15,740 bases of DNA, taken from Firmicutes bacterium UBA6132. GTDB lineage: Bacteria > Bacillota_A > Clostridia > Tissierellales > Sedimentibacteraceae. The position numbers and the translations under genes were made by a program. Shown piece by piece: positions 6,284 through 15,079 of this stretch. The notes beneath the pieces were generated by a model. The model searched no databases. It saw nothing but the letters and a program-made list of their open reading frames with translations, and was not told the DNA's origin. Positions within the stretch are counted from its first letter, which is position 1, and every line of letters begins with the position of its first letter. The DNA is taken from assembly GCA_002435835.1 (NCBI GenBank), contig DIVM01000345.1, positions 1 through 15,740 on the forward strand, given 5' to 3'.

Positions 6284-8551
6284 ATGCTTGTAAACAGTGT
6301 AGAAAAACTAATGGATGTAGATATTGAACGAATTTACTTAGGCAATTTGTCAACTGTAGAGGATGACATTTCTCTACCGGTGAGAGGAGAAAATGGAACA
6401 GTTTTTAGCTGGCAATCATCTCATGATTATCTATTGTCTAAAGAAGGCAAGGTATCACGTCCTCATTTCGGTGCTGGTAATAGGCTGGTTACTTTAACAT
6501 TAATTGCAACAAATCAAGGTAGAACAAAAACAAAGACTTTTACAGCAAATATATTAGAGAAAGAATATCCTTTTACAGTAAAATCAGTTTATCCAATTAC
6601 TGTTTATACAAATATTGGTGAATTGCCTGATTTGCCTTCTATTGTGGCTGCTTCTAACAATCTTAATGAAGATGTAGTTATATCTGTACAATGGGAAAAA
6701 GTTGAACAGTGCATGGTTGAAAAAGAAGGTGAATTTGTTGTTAAAGGTTTAGTAAAAGATAATGTTACAACTGTGGCAACCGTTATCATTACGGATAATG
6801 AAAATTTACTAATACCTAAGTTAAATATTAAAAAAGTAGTACAGGCTTACAATATTAAAGACGTAAATTTGTTGCCTCAAAGTGATTTTTACAATCAACA
6901 GCAAAGAGTGCTTGAATGCTTATTAAATATTGATGATGAAAGTATGTTATATAATTTTAGAAGCGCAGCAGGTTTAAGTACTAATGGAGCAAGTCCAATG
7001 ACAGGATGGGATGCGCCTGAATGTAAATTAAAAGGTCATACTACTGGTCATTATTTATCTAGTCTTGCATTATGTTATGGATCTACAGGGAATGAAAAGA
7101 TTAAAGCTAAGATAAATTATATGGTTAATGAGCTTTATATATGTCAACAAGAAATGGCTAAATATCCAAATAAGCATGCCCCTGGATTTTTAAGTGGATA
7201 TGGTGAAGAACAATTTGATCTTTTAGAGGAATATACAACATATCCGACAATCTGGGCACCTTATTACACACTTCACAAAATTATGGCTGGACTAAGAGAC
7301 TGTTATATTCAGGGTGAAAATTCTAAGGCGTTTGAAATTTTAAAGAATATCGGATTATGGGTTTATAACCGATTAAGTAAGCTTACAAAAGCCCAAAGAG
7401 ATAAAATGTGGGCAATGTATATTGCAGGTGAATTCGGAGGGATTAATGAAGTTCTTGCAGATTTATATATACTTACAAATGATGAGCGATATTTAGTAGC
7501 AAGTAAATATTTTGATAACGTTAAGCTTTATTTACCAATGAAAATGAAGATAGATGCACTTGGAAACCTTCATGCAAATCAGCATATTCCTCAAATTATA
7601 GGTTGTATGAGACAGTTTGATGTAACGAAAGAAAAAGAAAGATTTGAAATTGTAGAGGCATTTTGGAGTTTTGTCACTCAAAATCATATTTATTCCATTG
7701 GTGGCACAGGTGAAACTGAGATGTTTAAACCTGCAAAGCAGATAGCAAGATTTATATCAGAGAAAACAGCAGAAAGCTGTGCAAGTTACAATATGCTTAA
7801 GCTTACAGGAATGATTTATGAGTATTACTCTGATACAAAATACATGGATTACTATGAAAATACAGTTACAAATCACATCCTTTCTAGTGGAGATATAGCC
7901 GCTCCTACAGGTGGTAGTACATATTTCATGGGTCTAAATCCAGGTGCTAAAAAGAGTTTTAATTTTACTGAGAATACTTGCTGCCATGGGACGGGCTTTG
8001 AAAACCACTTTAAATATGGGGAATATATATACGCAAAATCTGAAGATTCATTGCTTATTAATTTATTTATTCCAAGTAATCTTCAAGCAAATGATGCGGA
8101 TATTGAGCTTTTAACTAAAACAAGTGAAACTAACTTTGATATCAAAGTTAAAATTAATAATCTTAATTGTAAAAAGCTTAAAATTAGAAAGCCTTTATGG
8201 GCAAAGGATATAACTGTTAAAGTAAATGGTTCACAAATAGGAGCGATTGTAGAGGATGGATATTTTACTTTTGAAATAAAAAATGGAACAGTTGAATTAC
8301 TCTGTACTTGTAATGGATACTTGTCAAAATGTATAGATGATGAAAAAACTGTAAGTGTTTGCTGGGGTCCTTATGTTTTAGCTGCAATATCAAAACAATT
8401 AGAATTTATTGTGTTTGATATAAATGACGAAACTATAGGTCAAAAACTATTACATGATGGAAACTTGAATTTTATAATTAATGATTGTAAGTTCTTGCCA
8501 CTCAATAGAATTGATAAAGAGAACTATCACGTATATGTGAAAATAAAATAA
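6284..8551 (+). CDS. Intracellular DUF1680 beta-L-arabinofuranosidase (GH127/GH146-like) with N-terminal Ig-like domains
   Basis: This 755-residue glycoside hydrolase probably removes beta-linked L-arabinofuranose. Residues about 13-93 look like an atrophied bacterial Ig domain (SLPVRGENGTVFSWQSS, then VTLTLIATNQGRTKTKTFTANI). Residues about 100-170 look like a bacterial Ig-like group 4 domain. The DUF1680 catalytic domain covers about 185-755, with GWDAPECKLKGHTTGHYLSS (241-260). In GH127 HypBA1 the catalytic zinc site is a Glu and three Cys with a cysteine nucleophile. The equivalents here are Glu497 and Cys499 in ESCASYNMLKLT, and Cys566-Cys567 in NTCCHG; Glu479 in GETEMF is the candidate general acid. 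No signal peptide is present and the ATG has a strong GGAGGT site, so the enzyme should be cytoplasmic and act on imported oligosaccharides. It is first in the araA-araD-kinase operon. GH127 versus GH146 assignment is unsure. Confidence 0.87.
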   Translation: MLVNSVEKLMDVDIERIYLGNLSTVEDDISLPVRGENGTVFSWQSSHDYLLSKEGKVSRPHFGAGNRLVTLTLIATNQGRTKTKTFTANILEKEYPFTVKSVYPITVYTNIGELPDLPSIVAASNNLNEDVVISVQWEKVEQCMVEKEGEFVVKGLVKDNVTTVATVIITDNENLLIPKLNIKKVVQAYNIKDVNLLPQSDFYNQQQRVLECLLNIDDESMLYNFRSAAGLSTNGASPMTGWDAPECKLKGHTTGHYLSSLALCYGSTGNEKIKAKINYMVNELYICQQEMAKYPNKHAPGFLSGYGEEQFDLLEEYTTYPTIWAPYYTLHKIMAGLRDCYIQGENSKAFEILKNIGLWVYNRLSKLTKAQRDKMWAMYIAGEFGGINEVLADLYILTNDERYLVASKYFDNVKLYLPMKMKIDALGNLHANQHIPQIIGCMRQFDVTKEKERFEIVEAFWSFVTQNHIYSIGGTGETEMFKPAKQIARFISEKTAESCASYNMLKLTGMIYEYYSDTKYMDYYENTVTNHILSSGDIAAPTGGSTYFMGLNPGAKKSFNFTENTCCHGTGFENHFKYGEYIYAKSEDSLLINLFIPSNLQANDADIELLTKTSETNFDIKVKINNLNCKKLKIRKPLWAKDITVKVNGSQIGAIVEDGYFTFEIKNGTVELLCTCNGYLSKCIDDEKTVSVCWGPYVLAAISKQLEFIVFDINDETIGQKLLHDGNLNFIINDCKFLPLNRIDKENYHVYVKIK

Positions 8552-8569
8552 TTTGTATGGAGGTTCAAC

Positions 8570-10054
8570 ATGAACATTAATATTAGTGATTTTAAATTTT
8601 GGTTTGTAGTAGGTAGTCAGACATTATATGGGCAAGAAGTGTTAGATACTGTTGATTCGCGTGGTAGGGAAATGGCACAAAAGATGTCTCAATCAGGTAA
8701 TCTGCCATGGACACTGGAGTATAAAGGTACTGTAAAATCTAATGATGAAATATTTGAAATTGTAAAACAAGCAAATGCCACACCTGAATGCGCAGGTATC
8801 ATAACATGGATGCATACATTTAGTCCTAGCAAAATGTGGATAAATGGACTAGTAAATTTACAAAAGCCATATTGTCATTTTGCAACACAGTATAATCGCC
8901 AAATACCAAATGAACAAATTGATATGGACTTCATGAACCTTAATCAATCAGCACATGGAGATAGAGAGCATGGTTTTATTGCAGCAAGATTAAGAAGTAA
9001 AAGAAAGGTTATTGCTGGTTACTGGGAGGATGCAGATGTTCAGCTTCGTTTAGGTAATTGGATGAGAAGTGCTGTAGGCGCCAGCTTTAGCAAACATGTT
9101 AAGGTTATGCGATTTGGTGATAACATGCGCCAGGTTGCAGTTACTGAAGGAGACAAAGTAGAAGCACAGATTAAGTTAGGCTGGCAGGTTAATACATGGC
9201 CTGTAGGTGAACTTGTAGATTATATAAATAATGTTTCTCCACAACAGGTAGATGATTTAATGAAAGAGTATAAAGAAAAATATGTATTTAACACTGATAA
9301 TATTGAAGCTGTAAAATATCAGGTAAAATGTGAAATTGCAATTAAACAGATGCTCGAAAGGGAAGATTGTGTAGCTTTTAGCAATACCTTTGAAGATTTA
9401 CATGGAATGAATCAACTACCAGGCCTAGCAACTCAAAGACTGTTGAACGAAGGATATGGTTATGGAGGAGAAGGTGACTGGAAGATAAGTGCTTTAACTG
9501 CTGTTATGAAAGCTATGGCAAAGGGTCTTAACGGTGGAACAGGCTTTATGGAAGACTATACATATGATTTATCAAGATGCAATGAATTGTCTTTAGGAGC
9601 TCATATGCTTGAAGTTTGTCCTTCATTTGCGGCAGGTAAACCCAAAATAGAAGTTCATCCATTAGGAATAGGAGGTAAAAATCCTCCTGCAAGACTAGTA
9701 TTTGAAGGTAAATCTGGTAACGCTATTGTTGTTACATTAGTTGATATGGGTGGACGCTTCCGTCTGATATGTCATGATATTGAATGTGTTAAACCAATTT
9801 ACGAAATGCCTAATCTTCCTGTTGCTAGACTTATGTGGAAAGCAACTCCTGATTTATTAACAGGTGCAGAAGCATGGATTATATCAGGTGGGGCACATCA
9901 TACAGTACTAAGTTATGATTTGAATGCAGAGCATATGGCTGACCTAGCTGAAATTTTGGGAATAGAGTTTATTCATATTTCCAAAGACACTACTATTACA
10001 AATCTTAAAAACCAACTCTTCCTAAATGATTTAGCATGGAAGCTGCAAATATAG
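8570..10054 (+). CDS. araA: L-arabinose isomerase
   Basis: AraA converts L-arabinose to L-ribulose in the cytoplasm with a Mn2+ cofactor. At 494 residues it matches the usual length (about 500). Family motifs are plentiful: FWFVVGSQTLYG at the N-terminus, HTFSPSKMWI, MDFMNLNQSAHGDREHG, FEDLHGMNQLPGLATQRLL and GYGYGGEGDWK. The metal/active-site residues of the E. coli enzyme (Glu306, Glu333, His350, His450) correspond to Glu301, Glu328, His345 and the His443-His444 pair in GGAHHT. The start ATG has GGAGG upstream and lies 18 bases after the glycosidase stop. The gene is the second of the catabolic operon and should use arabinose freed by the enzyme encoded before it. Confidence 0.97.
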   Translation: MNINISDFKFWFVVGSQTLYGQEVLDTVDSRGREMAQKMSQSGNLPWTLEYKGTVKSNDEIFEIVKQANATPECAGIITWMHTFSPSKMWINGLVNLQKPYCHFATQYNRQIPNEQIDMDFMNLNQSAHGDREHGFIAARLRSKRKVIAGYWEDADVQLRLGNWMRSAVGASFSKHVKVMRFGDNMRQVAVTEGDKVEAQIKLGWQVNTWPVGELVDYINNVSPQQVDDLMKEYKEKYVFNTDNIEAVKYQVKCEIAIKQMLEREDCVAFSNTFEDLHGMNQLPGLATQRLLNEGYGYGGEGDWKISALTAVMKAMAKGLNGGTGFMEDYTYDLSRCNELSLGAHMLEVCPSFAAGKPKIEVHPLGIGGKNPPARLVFEGKSGNAIVVTLVDMGGRFRLICHDIECVKPIYEMPNLPVARLMWKATPDLLTGAEAWIISGGAHHTVLSYDLNAEHMADLAEILGIEFIHISKDTTITNLKNQLFLNDLAWKLQI

Positions 10055-10063
10055 GTGTTTAAT

Positions 10064-10756
10064 ATGTATACGCAATTAAAAAATAAAGTATATCAAGCAA
10101 ATTTGTTATTGCCAAAATATAATCTTGTAAAATTTACATGGGGCAATGTTTCGGAAATAGATAGAGAGAATTCAGTAATTGGGATAAAACCAAGTGGTGT
10201 AGAATATGAAGATTTAACACCTCAAGATATTGTAATAATTGATTTAGAAACAGGAAATGTGGTAGAAGGGAATTTAAAACCTTCTTCTGATACAAAAACT
10301 CATCTTGAAATATATAGAAGATTTGAAAATGTAGGCGGTATTGTTCATACTCATAGCCAATGGGCAACAATTTTTTCTCAAATGGGTGAAGAAATTCCTG
10401 CGCTTGGAACTACACATGCTGATTATTTTTATGGAAGTATACCTGTAACCAGGACTATGACAAGTATTGAAATAGATTCAAATTATGAAGAAAATACAGG
10501 AAAAGTTATTGTTGAAACCTTTAAAGAGCTTTCTTATAAGGATATTACGTCTGTTCTTGTACATAGCCACGGACCATTTTCATGGGGAAAAGATGCTTAT
10601 AACGCGGTTCATAATGCTGTTGTTCTAGAAGAGGTTGCATTTATGGCATGGCATTGTCTTATTAAAAAAGGTAATCTACAGAATATGCAACAAGAGCTTT
10701 TGGATAAACACTATTTAAGAAAACATGGCGAAAAGTCCTATTATGGGCAAAAATAA
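10064..10756 (+). CDS. araD: L-ribulose-5-phosphate 4-epimerase
   Basis: AraD converts L-ribulose 5-phosphate to D-xylulose 5-phosphate, the last step before the pentose phosphate pathway. It is a class II aldolase-fold zinc enzyme. With ATG 10064 it has 230 residues, against 231 in E. coli, and begins MYTQLKNKVYQANLLLPKYN like its homologues. A GTG at 10055 is in frame but has no good ribosome binding site, whereas TAGGTG overlapping the araA stop serves the ATG. Zinc ligands are visible as His95 and His97 (VHTHSQ) and the histidine of VHSHGPF (His167/His169 region), and Asp120 in HADYFYG matches the catalytic Asp120 of E. coli. It follows araA by nine bases, so translation is probably coupled. 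Confidence 0.96.
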   Translation: MYTQLKNKVYQANLLLPKYNLVKFTWGNVSEIDRENSVIGIKPSGVEYEDLTPQDIVIIDLETGNVVEGNLKPSSDTKTHLEIYRRFENVGGIVHTHSQWATIFSQMGEEIPALGTTHADYFYGSIPVTRTMTSIEIDSNYEENTGKVIVETFKELSYKDITSVLVHSHGPFSWGKDAYNAVHNAVVLEEVAFMAWHCLIKKGNLQNMQQELLDKHYLRKHGEKSYYGQK

Positions 10757-10768
10757 GCGAGGTGGACT

Positions 10769-12364
10769 ATGTTTAATAATAATCTAAAGGAAATTATCTC
10801 ATCTGGAGATATAAGCTTAGGAGTTGAATTTGGATCTACACGAATTAAGGCAGTACTTACTGCTGTTGGAGCAAAAGTTATTGCAAAATCAAGCTATAAC
10901 TGGGAAAACCAGTTAATAGACGGTATATTCACTTACGACCTTGAGGAAGTATGGATAGGACTTAGAAAATGCTATAAAGATATTGCAAGATATGTTAAAC
11001 AGGAATATGATGTTGAAATTACAAATATATCTTCAATTGGGTTTTCTGCTATGATGCATGGATACCTTGTATTTGATAAACAAGGAGATTTACTTGTTCC
11101 ATTTAGAACATGGCGTAATACTATAACTGAGCAGTCTGCTTATATATTAAGTCAGCACTTTAACTTTAACATTCCGCAAAGATGGAGTATAGCTCATTTA
11201 TACCAGAGTATTTTAAGTAAGGAAAGTCATGTTGGTAATATTGACTTTCTTACTACATTATCAGGATATGTTCATTGGAAGGTTACTGGTGAAAAGGTAA
11301 TAGGTATAGGTGATGCTTCAGGTATATTTCCTATAGATAAAACTACACTTGATTATAATAAAAATATGATGGAACAATTTAAAAAACTAACTGAAAATGG
11401 GCGTTTCAATGTCTCGCTTGAAAACATTCTTCCCAAAGTACTATTAGCAGGTCAATCTGGTGGCAGATTAACAAAAGAAGGTGCATTGTTAATTGACCCA
11501 ACAGGAATGTTGCAGGAAGGAATTTTGGTATGTCCTCCAGAAGGTGATGCAGGCACTGGTATGGTTGCAACAAACAGTATAACACCTAAAACCGGAAATA
11601 TTTCTGCAGGTACTTCAATTTTTGCTATGATAGTTTTAGAGAAAAATCTATCTAAATATTATAGTGAAATAGATATGGTAACAACACCTGTTGGTTTTCC
11701 GGTGGCCATGGTGCACTGCAATACTTGTACATCAGATATAGATGCCTGGGTAAAGATATTTTACGAGTTTGCAAAACAAATAGACAATAATGTGAATATT
11801 TCGGATGTTTATAAGCTGTTGTATCAATCAGCGTTAAATGGAAAGTTTGATTGTGGCGGACTTACATCAGTTAATTATTTTTCTGGTGAACCTGTTGTTA
11901 AAATTAAAGATGGATTTCCATTGTTTATTAGGAAAGCAGATAATGAATTCAATCTTTCTAACTTTATCAGAACACATATTTATTCTAGCTTTGCAACTGT
12001 TAAAATTGGATTGGATCTGTTATACAATGATCAAGAAATAAAAATTAATAGGCTCTTAGGTCATGGGGGATTGTTTAAAATAGAAAAAATTGCACAACAA
12101 ATGATAGCAAGTTCACTTAATACTCCTGTAGAGGTTACTAACATAGCAAGTGAAGGTGGGGCTTGGGGTATGGCAATTTTAGCGGAATACATGTCACATA
12201 AAGAACAAAATCAATCTCTTGAGGAATATTTAAATACAGAAATCTTTGTAGATACAAAATCAATTGTTTGTTACCCAAATAAAGAGGAAACTGAAGGCTT
12301 CAACAGCTTTTTAGAGAGATATAAAAAATCCTTACAGATAGAAAAATTTGCAGTAGAGATCTAA
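10769..12364 (+). CDS. FGGY-family carbohydrate kinase, presumed L-ribulokinase
   Basis: This 531-residue sugar kinase probably phosphorylates L-ribulose to L-ribulose 5-phosphate, the step between AraA and AraD. The N-terminal FGGY domain has the phosphate motif as GVEFGSTRIKAVL (about 18-30), with Glu where many kinases have Asp, then FSAMMHGYL, RTWRNTITEQSA and GYVHWKVTGEKVIGIGDASGIFPI. The catalytic base is probably Asp260 in PPEGDAGTGM. The C-terminal domain has GNISAGTSIF and the adenosine motif LLGHGGLFKIEKIAQQM, then ASEGGAWGMAILA. It is not the classical AraB sequence type; it resembles the xylulokinase-like group found in ara loci of some Clostridia and Bacteroides. The start ATG has GAGGTGG upstream, and the gene follows araD by 12 bases. 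Substrate is assigned from operon position; D-xylulose is the main alternative. Confidence 0.85.
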   Translation: MFNNNLKEIISSGDISLGVEFGSTRIKAVLTAVGAKVIAKSSYNWENQLIDGIFTYDLEEVWIGLRKCYKDIARYVKQEYDVEITNISSIGFSAMMHGYLVFDKQGDLLVPFRTWRNTITEQSAYILSQHFNFNIPQRWSIAHLYQSILSKESHVGNIDFLTTLSGYVHWKVTGEKVIGIGDASGIFPIDKTTLDYNKNMMEQFKKLTENGRFNVSLENILPKVLLAGQSGGRLTKEGALLIDPTGMLQEGILVCPPEGDAGTGMVATNSITPKTGNISAGTSIFAMIVLEKNLSKYYSEIDMVTTPVGFPVAMVHCNTCTSDIDAWVKIFYEFAKQIDNNVNISDVYKLLYQSALNGKFDCGGLTSVNYFSGEPVVKIKDGFPLFIRKADNEFNLSNFIRTHIYSSFATVKIGLDLLYNDQEIKINRLLGHGGLFKIEKIAQQMIASSLNTPVEVTNIASEGGAWGMAILAEYMSHKEQNQSLEEYLNTEIFVDTKSIVCYPNKEETEGFNSFLERYKKSLQIEKFAVEI

Positions 12365-12480
12365 CAACCACATGCTGGACACGTCACAACCAACAATGAA
12401 GATGAATATTCAGAGCATAAGTTTTAAGAATTGAAGAGCTCTTTTATAAAAGAAACATTGTTAAATGAATAATAAATATT
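12365..12480. other. Gene-free stretch after the kinase gene
   Basis: No convincing gene lies here. The first 40 bases (about 12365-12395) are richer in G+C than their surroundings. A 20-codon reading frame from ATG 12369 lacks a ribosome binding site. A 10-base palindrome AAGAGCTCTT lies at 12434-12443. The stretch is probably the 3' untranslated part of the catabolic mRNA before its terminator. Confidence 0.5.
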
Positions 12481-12516
12481 AATTGGCTGTTACATTGTCG
12501 TAACAGCCAATTTTAT
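12481..12516 (+). terminator. Rho-independent terminator of the arabinose catabolic operon
   Basis: AATTGGCTGTTAC (12481-12493) and GTAACAGCCAATT (12500-12512) are perfect 13-base complements around the loop ATTGTC, followed by TTTTATAT when the last stem bases are counted. The stem is strong and the T tract is short. It lies about 115 bases after the kinase stop. Confidence 0.88.
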
Positions 12517-12656
12517 ATACATTATATTGATGTTAAAAAATAATATGAATTCAATCAATGGAGTATTTATTTTGAATTATTAAACAATTTCGAAAATAGT
12601 TCCTTGGTTATAATTAGTTACATTGGTAGAGCCATAAACCCCTAAATATAGTTTTG

Positions 12657-12700
12657 TTTGAACTAAATTTGTTCCCAAATTCATTTGAACGGTATTCAAA
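12657..12700. repeat. TTTGAAC repeats upstream of the AraC-type regulator gene
   Basis: TTTGAAC occurs at 12657-12663 and again at 12684-12690, 27 bases apart in the same orientation. The second copy is also half of a perfect inverted repeat, TTTGAA-CGGTA-TTCAAA (12684-12700), ending 16 bases before the predicted -35 box. AraC-family proteins often bind direct repeats just upstream of the promoter they activate, so autoregulation is possible. The rest of 12517-12656 shows nothing I can name. Confidence 0.35.
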
Positions 12701-12716
12701 AAAAGGTTTATGAAGA

Positions 12717-12745
12717 TTGTATTTTTGTATTTTTTATTATATAAT
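12717..12745 (+). promoter_or_regulatory. Predicted promoter of the AraC-type regulator gene
   Basis: TTGTAT (12717-12722), a 17-base spacer and a perfect TATAAT (12740-12745) predict a start near 12752. The poor -35 box suggests dependence on an activator. The leader is about 24 bases and contains a run of seven G (12764-12770) as ribosome binding site. Confidence 0.6.
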
Positions 12746-12775
12746 ATTAAGAAATGTTAGTAAGGGGGGGAAATA

Positions 12776-15076
12776 ATGAATACTATAAAGAGTAAGATAA
12801 ATTCATTAAAATTTAATAGCATTTTTAAGAAAACGTTACTTATTTTATTTGTTCTGATATTTGTTGTAATCATATTATTTTATTATTTTGTAAATAGTTT
12901 ATACAAGGAAAATTATAAAGAGCAAATGACTTTTTCATCATTTTCCATTTTAACGGCAGTTGTTATAGAAATAGATGCACTAGTCCTTTCTTTAGAAGTA
13001 CAAATGTCAGATTTGCTTCACGATTCAGAAAGTACAAGCATTATTATTAGCGGAAAAACATTTCAAAACACCAAAGCACTTAATATTGCATTAGAGTTAT
13101 TTAATCTTACACAGCGCAATAAATATGCGGAAAGTGCATGGATTTATATTAAACAAAGCGATAGCATACTTTCTTCTGATAAATCAATTGTTTCACGCAC
13201 TAATTTTGCAGATAAGCATGTTTTGAAAGCCTATGAAGAGCAAAAAAGCAACAAAAACAATCTTAATATTTCAAATTTGATGCTTATTGATGATGAACTA
13301 TATTTATTTAAAGAGTTCCCACCTGGCAAAGGTTTATCCGTTATGTGTATTTCAATTAATAAGAATTCCTTGTTTAATTTAGTTTCTCATAGTATTCAAT
13401 ATAAAGATAGCAATGACAATATATTTGTCTATTTACAAGGTCAACCAGTTTTCTCAAATCTAATTCAATATCCATTGGATGAAAAACTTCAAATTACAAG
13501 TAGAAATAAAATAGATAATAGAAAAACTGAAAGCGAAACAGCAGACTCTGCTTATATTTTGACTTATAAATCAGATGCAACAGGTCTTACTGCACTTTCA
13601 TTTTTAAATAGCAATAAAATTGTACCATCTATACAATCAATATTTTCAAATATGTCAAAGTTTATATTTTGTATAGCACTTCTATTATTAATAACTACCA
13701 TATTTCTCGTTCGCAATATTTATCGTCCAATTCAACGTATGGTTTTAAGTATATTGGAACAAAGAAGCTCAAAAAAAGAAGATGAATGGTCAAATGTAAA
13801 TAATGAATTAGAATTAATTCAAAAAATATATAAAGAGAATAAGAATCAGGAATTAATTTTAGGTGATATGCTTCATGAAGTTGGAACAGCTGTGAATGAA
13901 AGACTTTTTCACTCAATAATAAACGAAGAAGAGATGTGTGAAGAAAGAGTTGAAGCTATACTTAAGAAGATTGATTCACCTTTTTCTATAGATGGAGAAT
14001 ATCAAGTGTTAATTTTCAAATGGACTTATAAAGGCAAAATTGCATTTGAAGATGTAAAAAGTGGATTGCCTAAAATTGACTTTACGAAAGTTAGTGCCAA
14101 TTATTTTAAAAACAAAGGCTATGTCTGCTGTTTTGATGGTAAGAAAAACCATAAAATATTGGTGCTTAATATAATAAAAGAATATTCAGCTACACAATCA
14201 AAAAATATGATTCAAGAATTTGTTGAAAAAATAAAAAAAGAATTTGATGAATCTTATATTCAAATAGAAATTGGAGTAGGACGATTATATAAACATATTT
14301 TTGATATTGCTTTATCTTATAAAGATGCAGAAAGCAATTTACAACAACAATTACATTTTGCAGCAAGTCAAGAACAAGAACAAGATATTATATCTTTGTA
14401 CAGTTGTCAGGTGAAGAAAATACTAGAAGAAATTATGGACAATACAGAATTAAGCTTAGAACAATTACGGCAAGTAATTGACCAAGTTGTAGAGTTTCCT
14501 AATTCAGCTGCAAAAATTTATCTAAACTTTATGGATTTGATTTTAGATAAGCTAACTTACTTAAAAATTGATAGAAAAGATACATGGTTACAACAAAGAA
14601 AACAATTAGAATCTGATATGTCACCTTTGAAAGAAAGTGATGTAAGGGAAAAAATAATGAAAAGTTTTTTTGAAGAGACAATGGAAGTTATAAGTAATGC
14701 TGTTAGAAAGGAACAATTTCGTCATGTTGAAAATGCAAAAAAATATATTGATTTAAATTATAGCGATAGCTCTTTGTCTTTAAATTCTGTAAGTGAGATA
14801 TGTGGCATTAGCAGTTCGTATTTGTCTAGAATTTTTATCACTTATTTTCATTCAGGATTTTCAGAATATTTAAATAAGTATCGAACAGAGCAAGCTAAAA
14901 TACTTATGGTTACAACAAATTATACCGTTTCAGAAATAGGAGTTATGACTGGGTTTAATTCACCACAAAATTTTATTCGTGTTTTTAAGAAATATCAAGG
15001 TGAAACTCCAGGTCAATATAGAGGTCGATGTTTAATAAGTAAAAATGGTTTATCTGAAAGTGCAGGAATGGAGTGA
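12776..15076 (+). CDS. Membrane-anchored AraC-family transcriptional regulator (two-TM sensor type)
   Basis: This 766-residue one-component regulator appears to sense a signal outside the cell and act on DNA. A short cytoplasmic tail precedes membrane segment 1 (about 20-42). Residues about 43-295 form an extracytoplasmic region of Cache-like size. Segment 2 lies at about 296-312 (FIFCIALLLLITTIFLV). A juxtamembrane NIYRPIQRM stretch, as in HAMP-linked sensors, then a cytoplasmic middle region (about 320-640) follow. The C-terminal AraC helix-turn-helix covers about 652-752, with LSLNSVSEICGISSSYLSRI and IGVMTGFNSPQNFIRVFKKY as the two recognition units, ending TPGQYR. The architecture is that of Bacillus YesS/YtdP-like proteins. 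The start ATG follows a GGGGGGG site. A DctP-type lipoprotein gene starts three bases after the stop, so the two are translationally linked. The inducer is unknown. Confidence 0.9.
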   Translation: MNTIKSKINSLKFNSIFKKTLLILFVLIFVVIILFYYFVNSLYKENYKEQMTFSSFSILTAVVIEIDALVLSLEVQMSDLLHDSESTSIIISGKTFQNTKALNIALELFNLTQRNKYAESAWIYIKQSDSILSSDKSIVSRTNFADKHVLKAYEEQKSNKNNLNISNLMLIDDELYLFKEFPPGKGLSVMCISINKNSLFNLVSHSIQYKDSNDNIFVYLQGQPVFSNLIQYPLDEKLQITSRNKIDNRKTESETADSAYILTYKSDATGLTALSFLNSNKIVPSIQSIFSNMSKFIFCIALLLLITTIFLVRNIYRPIQRMVLSILEQRSSKKEDEWSNVNNELELIQKIYKENKNQELILGDMLHEVGTAVNERLFHSIINEEEMCEERVEAILKKIDSPFSIDGEYQVLIFKWTYKGKIAFEDVKSGLPKIDFTKVSANYFKNKGYVCCFDGKKNHKILVLNIIKEYSATQSKNMIQEFVEKIKKEFDESYIQIEIGVGRLYKHIFDIALSYKDAESNLQQQLHFAASQEQEQDIISLYSCQVKKILEEIMDNTELSLEQLRQVIDQVVEFPNSAAKIYLNFMDLILDKLTYLKIDRKDTWLQQRKQLESDMSPLKESDVREKIMKSFFEETMEVISNAVRKEQFRHVENAKKYIDLNYSDSSLSLNSVSEICGISSSYLSRIFITYFHSGFSEYLNKYRTEQAKILMVTTNYTVSEIGVMTGFNSPQNFIRVFKKYQGETPGQYRGRCLISKNGLSESAGME

Positions 15077-15079
15077 CAT

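Noticed and set aside
10055..10063. GTG start for araD giving three extra residues
   Set aside because: The ATG at 10064 has TAGGTG at the right spacing and aligns with the known AraD N-terminus.
12369..12431. 20-codon small reading frame after the kinase gene
   Set aside because: It has no ribosome binding site, no recognisable product and lies in a probable 3' untranslated region.
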